DNA of 64,000 nucleotides, from the NCBI RefSeq assembly GCF_029633865.1, contig NC_079219.1, positions 52,044,416 through 52,108,415 on the forward strand, written 5' to 3'. Positions within the stretch are counted from its first letter, which is position 1, and every line of letters starts with the position of its first letter. The translations under genes were made by a program, and so were the position numbers. A model generated the notes under the pieces. That model did no database searches, was not told the origin of the DNA, and worked only from the letters and a program-made list of their open reading frames with translations. Origin of the DNA: Lampris incognitus (lineage: Eukaryota > Chordata > Actinopteri > Lampriformes > Lampridae). Shown one piece after another: positions 22,441 to 30,570 of this stretch.

Positions 22441-24036
22441 GATAAAGTCATTTACATCCACTGATAGTACGGGTGTCCAAAGTGGAGAGCAACCTAAGCT
22501 TTACCAGTTGATCTTAATGACAGTATGACTTAAGAAGGACATTTTTAGTATGGTTATTATTTTTACAGTGCAGGAGCAGCTCTGTCACTTGTTTGTGTAG
22601 GCTATTGCATTTAAAAAAAAATTTTTTTAGGGAAATGAGGCTCCATGTAAAACATGCAAACAGGTTGCATGTAAATTTTCAAGAGGCCTGTACCCTGGCC
22701 ACCTGGACTTACCCATGAAGATTAAAACCTCAATTTTGCATTCAATAAACAGAAGAGTCAAGAGGACTAGTCTGCTCTTAATTTTTATGGCCTCTTCAGT
22801 TAAATGATCTTGTCACAATCTTTTGAGCTGGACCGCAGGCGCCAACCACTTTGGTCCACGTCGCTCAGTATTCCCTCTGCCTACATGTGTGCGGTGATGT
22901 TTTTCTGTGACCAGCACAACGAGTTCCTCAACAGGGCAATTCTAAACCTGCGGATACTGTAGAGATTCTCCCTATTTATTTCTGGCCTTCTCATCTGTAA
23001 AGAAGGATATCTCTCACGTTCCTTCACTCGCTCACTAACTTATCTTCAGGTATCTAGATGCTTTCTTATAGACGCTCTGAGACACCCTTTTTTGTTCTAC
23101 TTTAGTAAAAATGGAGTTATTGCCTTTGTCTAAAGCAACATGTCACACACCAACCACACAAACTTGGTAAGGCTGCAACCTACCCTCACTCTCATTTATA
23201 TGATAGGTGACTTATTTGCTTCACGCCCTCCCCACCCCCCATTCAATTCAGTGTTACAGCAGCTTTCTTTTGGTATCTTTTACAATTGCAATTTTGCTTA
23301 CCCAGCATGTATTTGCCAGTTTTTAAACACGGTGTAAATACTGCCAAATATTTGTGTGCATGCACATAAGTATACTAGCTATCACGCAAAACTTGCATCT
23401 ACACAAACTGCATGCCTATAATTGGGCTCTTGGCCTGAATGGTTTACCTTGGATATGCTCACTACTGCCACTTTAAGGTTAGTGGCGAAAAGTTGCATTA
23501 TCCAATGTTAACGCTGGCAAAGTGAAAGGATGTCATGTTAATTTATTAAATTCTGTTTTAAGCCATGCAAGGTTTGCTGTCAAGCTAAGGAGGAATATAG
23601 CCCATTATGAAAAGAGGAAAGATGAGGTGTGGAATATGTTTAGGCGTATAGGTGAAAGAGGTGTTAATATGTTGTGGTTGTGTTAGAGAAGAAGAGTTTG
23701 CTGGTGGATTTGTAGAGGGGAGCACTTTTGTTGTGATTGGGGATGGAGGGAGGGTGATGTTGGATTTTGGTTGAACAGTATACTGTGTGTGGTATGTGTG
23801 TATTTTTTGTTTGATTTCTTTGATTTGGAGGGGGTCCATAGGGTGGAAGCCATGCCGGGGCCTGCAGGTTGCATAACTATTTTCTGTTTTGTCGACCTGT
23901 GTTGTAATTTTTGATTCTTGTCCTCTTCGATTCTGTAGAGTTCCATGGGGTTGTGAAATATTTTGGTTTGGTATATGTGTTTTGTATTTTGAATGTTTTT
24001 TTTTCCTATATAGAATAAAAGAGTGAGAAAAAAAAG
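22441..24036. other. No gene recognised
   Basis: Open frames at 23140-23337 (+) and 23585-24039 (-) have low-complexity, non-conserved-looking translations. Nothing else was seen. Confidence 0.4.
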
Positions 24037-24039
24037 CAC

Positions 24040-24115
24040 AGTCGCCCGTAGTGCGGGCGACCCGGGTTCAAATCCCGGCTGCGGCGGTTCCTGGCTACCC
24101 CCCTGTATTCGCTGT
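24040..24115 (+). mobile_element. Fragment of tRNA-bearing miniature LTR
   Basis: CAGTCGCCCGTAGTGCGGGC, then the B box GGGTTCAAATCCC (24065-24077; best canonical match in the window), then CGGCTGCGGCGG and a terminal-like TATTCGCTG. It matches the 3' half of the LTR at 29711-29865. The LTR start and A box are missing, and no target duplication is visible. Confidence 0.55.
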
Positions 24116-24369
24116 GTACAGTGTCTTCAGTTTACAAACTCTATGTGTTCTGGTGGTTCATTTCAGAATAAAATTGGCTGTTATTTTTATGTCATGATCT
24201 ACACACTAGCTAGTTAGCTAACAAGTTAGCATAGATGACTAGTGACTGTATGTGCAACATTGCCGTTTATAATCCATCAATTAATTAATTCAGCGATAAA
24301 AATCGAATGTGCGTTGATTATATATCAAGTTTTTGTCTGTTTAGCTGTGAATCACACGGCTTCACACCC

Positions 24370-24401
<32 letters not shown>

Positions 24402-24432
24402 TAACAATGATGATAATAATAATAATAATAAA
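24370..24432. repeat. AAT trinucleotide microsatellite
   Basis: (AATAAT)n interrupted by AACAATAACAATGATGAT. Confidence 0.8.
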
Positions 24433-24658
24433 TGAGGAATTAAAGTGCTACATGTGTGTCAGGTAGCTTATTCCAGCCATCTGAGGATGTTTTTAGACGT
24501 GTCAGAACCAGTGAACAAAATAAGCTGAATAGAAAACCACCAGTGGCCTATAAACTGAGAGCAGGTATGAAGATATGAAGATGAACAAGTTCACAGGACA
24601 GTCGAGTCAATCGACTGTTAACGTTTCCCTTCTTCTGTTATCTATGTCAAAACGCTCT

Positions 24659-24662
<4 letters not shown>

Positions 24663-24739
<77 letters not shown>
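24663..24739. repeat. GT dinucleotide microsatellite
   Basis: About 38 uninterrupted GT units, some 240 bp upstream of the S100A1-like TATA box. Confidence 0.9.
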
Positions 24740-24741
<2 letters not shown>

Positions 24742-24899
24742 CAGCCTTGAGGCCAAAGGGAAATGAACCGAGTTTTTTGTTGTTGTTGTTGCTTTAAACA
24801 AGGTTAAGTATCTTTATCTGAATGCGGACAAAGTTGCGCACAGAAGACGCATGGCCTCCCGCTAATAAAACAATTAACTAATGACCCGGCCCGCGTCGC

Positions 24900-25051
24900 C
24901 CAATATAGTCAGGTGAGTGACGTGCGTGCACGTGACGCGCACGCTGCTGCCGGAGGTGTTGCCCTCGCGGGGCAGCGCTATAATATATAACCGGCGAGTT
25001 AGAGGCTGAAGCCACTTCCTCCTAACGGCTGCTAGCAGCGTCCACGGTGAG
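24900..25051 (+). promoter_or_regulatory. Putative promoter and non-coding first exon of the S100A1-like gene
   Basis: A GC-rich segment with an E-box-like GCACGTGAC (24928-24936) leads to a TATA element TATAATATATAA (24979-24990). Transcription would start about 25-30 bp later. A donor GAG|GTGAGT at 25051/25052 would close a short untranslated exon 1. This matches the usual S100 organisation (untranslated exon 1, start codon in exon 2). Positions are inferred, not observed from transcripts. Confidence 0.55.
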
Positions 25052-26265
25052 GTGAGTCCGCTCGTTTTGCTGCTCTCGCAATTTCAGAAACCCGGCGAAG
25101 TCAGTCAGACGTCAGACCTGCGGATGAACACCGCGCAGGCGGCTGCTGGAAGTCGCCTGTCAGCAGAAGTAGACCCGCACAACGTGATGCTGAGGTGTTT
25201 CCATAGGGGACGTGTTGCATCTGTAGCTCCTGTGTCCTTAACGGTGTCGCGGTGGATCCAGACTCCACCTGGAGAAACTAAGACGCCTAGGGAGACGGTT
25301 CCGTTACTATTAACAATGCATGAAGTGGCACGCAGCTTGTTTAATCAGCCCAATGAGATGCTCCTTTCTTGGCTGATGTGTCATGCATGGCTCCAGATAT
25401 TACAGGTATTCGGAATCTTTTTCAGAGTTTGGGTTACTCATCTTCCTGCACACAGTGGCGCAGCGCTGCATTATTAATGCTGCATGTTGCATGTCTGCCT
25501 GCTGAGGAGAGGACTCGTCTGCTTGCCAGACCCCAAATGCTTCCAAAGTTCCATATGATCTGGGACACCCCAACTTTGTTGAGTGATCCTCAGGTCAAGA
25601 GGCTCGAAGCTTCATTTTGTTTAATGTGATAAACCCCATCTTTATCTGCAACCAGTCATGACGTCACCTGCCTCGCAGGGGGCCTCTCCTTTGTCCTCTC
25701 CTGGGAAATGGAAATAGGGTGAAATGACCTGCTGCCCCCCATGTAGGACTGTCTCAGATGTCTGCTTCATGAAGGCCGGTGTAATGTTAGATATTTAAAT
25801 GTTCTGACTCTGTCGGTGACGTTTGGCCAGCTCTCCCTGCAGAGTTTGAACCTTCACAAAGTGTTATCAGTGTTTGGGCTTTTTTACACTCTTGAGATTT
25901 TCATGCCTCTGATGTTTTGCCCGGCCAAAGGAGGGCAGAGGAAAGTCATGAGTCTTCATGAAAGATGGCGGTGGAGATACCGCAGTCGACAGTAAAGCCT
26001 ACTAAGACTGACTATTCAAAACCAAGAATGAACTCTGTCAAGTTTTTTTTGTTTCAGCTGCCACCAAAGGCAGGTTCATTTCCACAGCGGAAGATAATTT
26101 ACATGTAGGTCTGCTGGAGCCAACTCAACAAGTTGACTTTAAAAATCGGCTGTTGGTCAAATCACTCCTCTGTTTGTTTTAAATCTTTCATAAACTGCAT
26201 TTTGGTAGTGAAACTCTTTCTGGGTTTTCATTCACAGGCCTGAAATTAAAAAAAAAAAAAAAAAA

Positions 26266-26406
26266 ATGAGTTCCCAGTTGGAAAAGGCAATGGAGGGCCT
26301 TATCATGGTGTTCCATAACTATTCTTCGAGAGAAGGCGACAAATACAAGCTGAGTAAAATGGAGATGAAGAACCTTCTCCATGGGGAACTCGGTGGCTTC
26401 CTGTCG
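26266..26406 (+). CDS. s100a1: S100A1-like calcium-binding protein, coding exon 1
   Basis: S100 proteins are small dimeric EF-hand calcium sensors inside the cell. This exon encodes residues 1-47, beginning MSSQLEKAMEGLIMVFHNYS, with the S100-specific pseudo-EF-hand (SREGDKYKLSKMEMKNLL) in which calcium is bound mainly by backbone carbonyls. An acceptor ending at 26237 precedes an A-rich leader directly before the ATG. The donor is CTGTCG|GTGAGT, phase 0. The pattern E-A-M-x-x-L-I, GDKYKLSK and the downstream exon fit S100A1 better than S100B or other members, though fish have lineage-specific S100 genes. The 96-residue total matches the family. Confidence 0.9.
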
Positions 26407-27308
26407 GTGAGTGTTCTTTCAAATCTAAAGCCCCTTTCCCCGCAGGTCCAATGTGAAGCAGCAGTCTCCAACCCTGCCGGGTTTTCACTCCAACTCTAAT
26501 TCAACACAACTTATTCCACTGACTATCTGCTGGCCAGGTGGATGAGTTAAATTAGGGTTGGAGTGAAGACCAGCAGGACAGGAGCTCTGCAGGAGCAGGG
26601 TTGGTGGCCACTGACGTAAAAGGGTCAACACCATAAACCAAGTGCAACATTAACTGAAATGGTCCCAGAACCCTAAAAACAAGTTGAAGTTGTGTTGCTG
26701 AAGATTTTCCATGCAAACAAATGTCCATTTTGATACTTTTGCATTTCAGGTGTTGAGATGATGGCTAAAACACAAATGTGGGCGACGATGTTGGACTAAA
26801 TAAAAATGCACATCAGGGCTGCTGTACAGAACAGCCTTTAAAGACGCTTTGCAAAACATAACTATTCGCATCGTGGATAAAAACTCTTCACATCGCAGCT
26901 TGTCTTTGCCTTCATTTGCATATCGGCTAGTGTTGAACACGGCACTGACTAGCAAATACAACTTAAACATCTCCCGTTGTTACATGTATCAGCACTTGTT
27001 ACATAATGTTCATGTTTTCAAACGGATCATGGTATGATTTGAGTCAACTGTTCAATGGCACATCACTCTGCCAAAGTCTGTTCGCATGTATGACACCTGA
27101 ACCGATGACGATGAGGCAGATTTACACTTCATCAGAGCATTTGCATCTTCAGATAAGTCAAAGCCGCAGTTGAAAAGGCTTGTCAATGTTGTGTCGTCCA
27201 CAAGGTTCACTTTGAAAGCGAGTTGCTTCCTAAAAGTCCCTTTATCTTATCTGCCTTCAGAGAAATGGGTACTAACATTAATTGTCCTTTTCTATTGCTC
27301 TCGCTCAG

Positions 27309-27458
27309 TCCGGGAAGGACCAGGTGGTGGTGGACAAAATCATGACTGACCTGGATGAAAACCAGGACGGGCAAGTGGACTTTCAGGAGTTTGTTGTCCT
27401 GGTGGCTGCGCTCACTGTGGCATGCAACGAATTCTTCGTACAGAGCCAGAAGAAGTGA
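27309..27458 (+). CDS. s100a1: S100A1-like calcium-binding protein, coding exon 2
   Basis: Residues 48-96 plus stop. The acceptor CTCGCTCAG joins in phase 0 (FLS then SGKDQ). It holds the canonical EF-hand loop DENQDGQVDFQE (residues 63-74), with acidic or polar ligands at all expected positions, followed by VVLVAALTVACNEFF. The cysteine in TVAC is the position corresponding to the conserved S100A1 cysteine. Stop TGA 27456-27458. The two-coding-exon layout with the intron between the EF-hands is typical of the family. Confidence 0.92.
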   Translation, partial: SGKDQVVVDKIMTDLDENQDGQVDFQEFVVLVAALTVACNEFFVQSQKK

Positions 27459-27680
27459 AGGCCGAGCTCTGACTCGACTCTTTCTGCATAACCTCCCTGC
27501 CTAATGAAAATGCTAGCAAGTCCTCACTATGATACATTTAACCAATGAAAACTGTTTTCATGTTGCAATTTTGATATTTGGAACATTAGTCATGCTGGCG
27601 ATAAAAGAAATACCCCAACTTCTACATTAATCATGGTTCTCTGTACTGTTTTAAACAGGCTTCATTCAAATGTGCAACCT

Positions 27681-27886
27681 GTGCGCTCTAAATTCTAAAA
27701 GTTTACTTTAAAAGAATTAGGAAACCGATTACGCTTGGGAAAAGTAACTAAATGAACTTAATGGTGTCAAGTTCATTTCACATGACTTGACACAATTAAA
27801 TTAATTTACTTACTTTTCCCAGGTGTAATTGGTTTCCTAAATTTTTCTAAGTAAACTTAACTTTTAGAATTGACGGTGTGCGCACA
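27681..27886. repeat. 206-bp imperfect inverted repeat (hairpin/MITE) in S100A1-like 3' UTR
   Basis: Outer ends GTGCGC (27681) and GCGCAC (to 27886) face each other. The arms then pair: ATTCTAAAAGTTTACTTT with AAGTAAACTTAACTTTTAGA, AGGAAACCGATTACGCTTGG with CCAGGTGTAATTGGTTTCCT, and the centre GGTGTCAAGT with ACTTGACAC. It lies between the stop codon and the AATAAA at 27925, so it would be transcribed as a long hairpin. It resembles a MITE; a clear target duplication was not identified. Confidence 0.7.
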
Positions 27887-27924
27887 TCTCCCTGTAGACC
27901 CTCAAAGGAATCCTGTCTGAATCA

Positions 27925-27930
27925 AATAAA
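27925..27930 (+). terminator. Poly(A) signal of the S100A1-like gene
   Basis: AATAAA 467 bases after the stop codon, in a context (TCAAATAAAAACC) with a downstream T/G-rich stretch. It is the first strong AATAAA on the plus strand after the gene. Confidence 0.6.
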
Positions 27931-28099
27931 AACCTCATGCCTGATGCGGATCAGATTTGTCTTAATTATAACAGGAAAGGTGGGTCACTTGTTAATTCAG
28001 CGTTACTATGATACCTGAAACATGCTACCAGTCTTGCATATACATCTACTCGTATATTTTCGTAGTGTGTGTGTGTTAGTTAGTGTAGATAGTGGGACT

Positions 28100-28661
28100 G
28101 AAAACTAAAGCACTTATGATCCCTATTCTTTTTGGAGATGGTAGGTATTGTCTCAGAGAGTAAGGGAAAAATCCCAGAAAATTAAAAATTATGCATACAT
28201 ATGCAAAATATGCATTTTCTAAAAATGGCTAAAAACCACTTTTCTCGGTATTTCAGATGATTCTGAGCATATTTGATTTTTTTCCACCTATATAAAAAAA
28301 AATTTCTGGGATTTAGAAATGTTTTGGCATTATGCCAAATATGCATTTTTGCAAAAATGCACTTATGATCCCAATTTTTTTTTGGAGGTGGTAGGTATTG
28401 TTCCAGAGAGGGCCAGAAAAATAGCAGAAAATTAAAATAATTATAATAATTATGCATAATTATGCAAAATATGCATTTTCTAAAAATGGCTAAAAACCAC
28501 TTTTCTCGGCATTTCAGATGATTCTGAGCATTTGGGGGGGAGGGAGTTGGAGTGGGGGGGGTTTAGGGGCAGGGGGAAGGCGGTTAGTTGGCAGGATGAA
28601 GAGGAGGGAGATTTAGACGGGTGGATAACCAAACCGCTACATTGTAGCAGGATTCTTCTAG
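28100..28661 (+). mobile_element. Non-autonomous Helitron, 5' end unclear
   Basis: The 3' terminus is intact in form: hairpin CCGCTACATTGTAGCAG (28633-28649, one mismatch from the other copies) and CTAG at 28658-28661 followed by T. The AT-rich body repeats the AAAATGGCTAAAAACCAC block twice (28222 and 28484), duplicating part of the element. The TCTACTCC 5' end of the other copies is not present; homology begins near CTAAAGCACTTATGATCC (28106). Confidence 0.75.
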
Positions 28662-28679
28662 TATACTTTATATTTACAT

Positions 28680-28905
28680 AACCCCCCCCCCCGGGGAAAT
28701 CCACCCTCTGCTTTTAACCCATCCTATGGTGCTGGAGCAGCCCGGGGACCAACTCCAGTTCTTCTTTCCATTGCCTTGCTCAGGGGCACAGACAGGAGTA
28801 TTACCCCTAACATGCATGTCTTTTTGATGGTGGGAGGAAACCGGAGCACCCGGAGGAAACCCACGCAAACATGGGGAGAACTTGTTAACTCCGCATGGAA
28901 AGCAA
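28680..28905. repeat. Repeat fragment related to SINE family B body
   Basis: GGTGGGAGGAAACCGGAGCA and GAGGAAACCCACGCAAACAT match the family B body, preceded by a unit (CAGCCCGGGGACCAACTCCA, TTGCCTTGCTCAGGGGCACA) not seen in the other copies here. It may be a different SINE sharing a body module. Confidence 0.5.
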
Positions 28906-29710
28906 GCAAGCAAAATTTCATTTTTATAGCAATTTTAAAAAAACACACAGTTACAAAATGCTTTACACTCCATACACAAAATACGAATGAATACGTGAAT
29001 TATTATAAAAAGATGGTATCGGGAGTAACAGATAAAGCTAAGAATGAAACAAAACAGAAGTCAGGGGTGGGAATCTATGAGAAGGCTTGTCTGAATAGAT
29101 GGGTTGTTAGAAGCCGCTTAAAACAGTCCAAAGATTCAGCAAATCTAATGGATTGGGGAAGATTATTCCAGAAGCTTGGGGCTAGAACTGCAAAGGCGTG
29201 GTCACCTTTTGTTTTGCAGTTGGCGTGAGGGACGGATGTAAGACCGAGGTTTGAGGATCGGAGTGGTCGGGAAGAGGAATGAGAAGATCAGATATATAAC
29301 GGGGCAAAATCATGCAGTGCTTTGAATGTAATCAATAAAGTCTTATAGGTTATTCTGAATTTTACGGGGAGCCAATGGAGGAATGCGAGAATATGCAAGA
29401 ATATATTCTTGGATCCCTCCATTGGCTTCCCATATTACATATTACATATTGGGTCCCATATTACCCCTAGGACGTAGTACTAGTTAGTAGTCTAGCAGCT
29501 GCATTCTGAACCGACTGTAGACGAATTTAAAGTAGCTTGGTTGAGGCTAGAGTAGAGGGAGTTACAGTAATCTAGACGAGAGAAAATGAAAATGTGAATT
29601 TTTCGACAAAATATTTCTGATTTTTGCAACATTTCGTAGCTGAAGAAAGCGGGATTGGACAAGTTTAGTAACATGGTTATCGAAAAACATATTCTGGTCA
29701 AAGATAATAC

Positions 29711-30109
29711 TGTAACGTGCATGGATAAGTCGACATGTTGGTCCTTGACTAAGGGGTCGGACCCTTTAGTCGACTGGTTAACGTTGTCGCTTGCGGAGCG
29801 GGAAACATGGGTTCGCGTCGCGGCTGTGGCGACGGTCTCCCAGACTGCTCCCCGAATTCGCTACATTGGTGTCAGAAGTGGGCTGGTGAGGTCATTGGAA
29901 GCGCGTGCGCTCAGATGCCCGAGGGAGCTGATATGCTGAAGCGCGGGAGCGCGCTTCCCGAAAGAGGGGAGGGGGGTAGTGTAGCGTGCATGAATAAGTC
30001 GACACGTTGGTCCTTGACTAACGGGTAGGACCCTTTAGTCGACTGGTTAACGTTGTCGCTTGCGGAGCGGGAGACACAGGATCGCGGACTGCCCTCCGAA
30101 TTCCCTACA
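29711..30109 (+). mobile_element. Complete miniature LTR retrotransposon (TRIM) with tRNA-like block in its LTRs
   Basis: 399 bp with every structural part of an LTR element but no coding capacity: target duplication ATAC (29707-29710, 30110-30113); 5' LTR 29711-29865 (TGTAACG...CGCTACA); primer-binding site 29867-29882; a 97-bp spacer; polypurine tract AAAGAGGGGAGGGGGGTAG (29961-29979); 3' LTR 29980-30109, shortened by a deletion across its B-box region. Each LTR carries a tRNA-like segment (A box TAGTCGACTGG at 29767-29777; B box GGTTCGCGTCG at 29810-29820, 33 nt apart as in tRNA genes). Transposition must rely on another element's proteins. Pol III transcription from the LTR is an inference. 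Confidence 0.85.
29867..29882 (+). other. Primer-binding site of the miniature LTR element
   Basis: TGGTGTCAGAAGTGGG begins 2 nt after the 5' LTR. Its complement ends in CTTCTGACACCA, which matches the 3' end (with CCA) of vertebrate tRNA-Leu(CAA) as I remember it. The same motif in inverse orientation occurs at 61330-61344 in a second copy, and a related one at 39811 in the Gypsy element. Confidence 0.75.
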
Positions 30110-30253
30110 ATACCAACATTTTTAGCGGTAGGTTTGATGATTGAATGAAGTGGACCAATAAACTGATCAACTGCAGGGGCAAAGTTCTGAGGACCAACTA
30201 AGAGAACTTCAGTTTTGTCGGGGTTTAGATGGAGGAAATTAAGGGACATCCAC

Positions 30254-30370
30254 ACAGTAAAAAACTGAGTGTTAACTTAATTCTGAGAGTGTACAAATGG
30301 ATCCTTTCAGGTCCCTTTCGGGTCCATTTGTACACTCTCAGAGTTAAATTAACACTCAGGATTTTACCGT
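30254..30370. mobile_element. Short palindromic MITE
   Basis: 117 bp folding almost end to end: the left arm ACAGTAAAAAACTGAGTGTT, AACTTAATTCTGAGAGTGTA, CAAATGGATCC pairs with the right arm from GGGTCCATTTG to ACCGT with few mismatches, around a 13-base centre. No coding content. It sits at the 5' edge of the L2-like LINE. Confidence 0.75.
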
Positions 30371-30384
30371 ACATACTTTGGTGG

Positions 30385-30474
30385 CAGAAAGGACCTGGGA
30401 CGGCCTGGGGTGCGAACCCATGACCTTCTTTCTGTGAGGCAACAGTGCTAACCACTGGGCCACCTTGCTGCCTT
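30385..30474 (-). mobile_element. SINE head fragment (family B-like)
   Basis: Minus strand: GGCAGCAAGGTGGCCCAGTG, GTTAGCACTGTTGCCTC, B box GGGTTCGCACCCC. Only the tRNA-derived head and a few bases after it remain. Confidence 0.6.
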
Positions 30475-30570
30475 GAGGTTTTATTTATTTTATTTATTTT
30501 TAAGTATAAGCTTTGTTTGACATGTTTGACGTTGCACTGGCGCGCCGGGTGATCTGAGCCTTCTGAAATC

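Larger units (their letters stand above)
28910..30253 (-). mobile_element. L2-like LINE, 3' portion, split by a miniature LTR element
   Basis: Minus strand, 5' to 3': WMSLNFLHLNPDKTEVLLVG (30250-30190, RT region after the catalytic motif), NVGI, then the inserted element 29711-30109, then the frame resumes with FDQNM and continues to HFHFSRLDYCNSLYSSLNQA (about 29590-29530) and LHWLP-type residues near 29420. It ends in AT-rich 3' sequence near 28930. Stops and frameshifts are present. The frame is continuous if the inserted element and one 4-bp duplication are ignored, which dates the LTR insertion after the LINE. Confidence 0.7.

Noticed and set aside
24040-24115. Possible genuine tRNA gene (good B box GGGTTCAAATCCC)
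   Set aside because: Only the 3' half is tRNA-like, no proper acceptor pairing or A box is present, and it matches the 3' half of the miniature LTR family.
25052-25629. Open frames between the S100A1-like promoter and its first coding exon
   Set aside because: The translations resemble no known family, the region lies between a good donor (25052) and acceptor (26237), and the S100 layout predicts an intron here.
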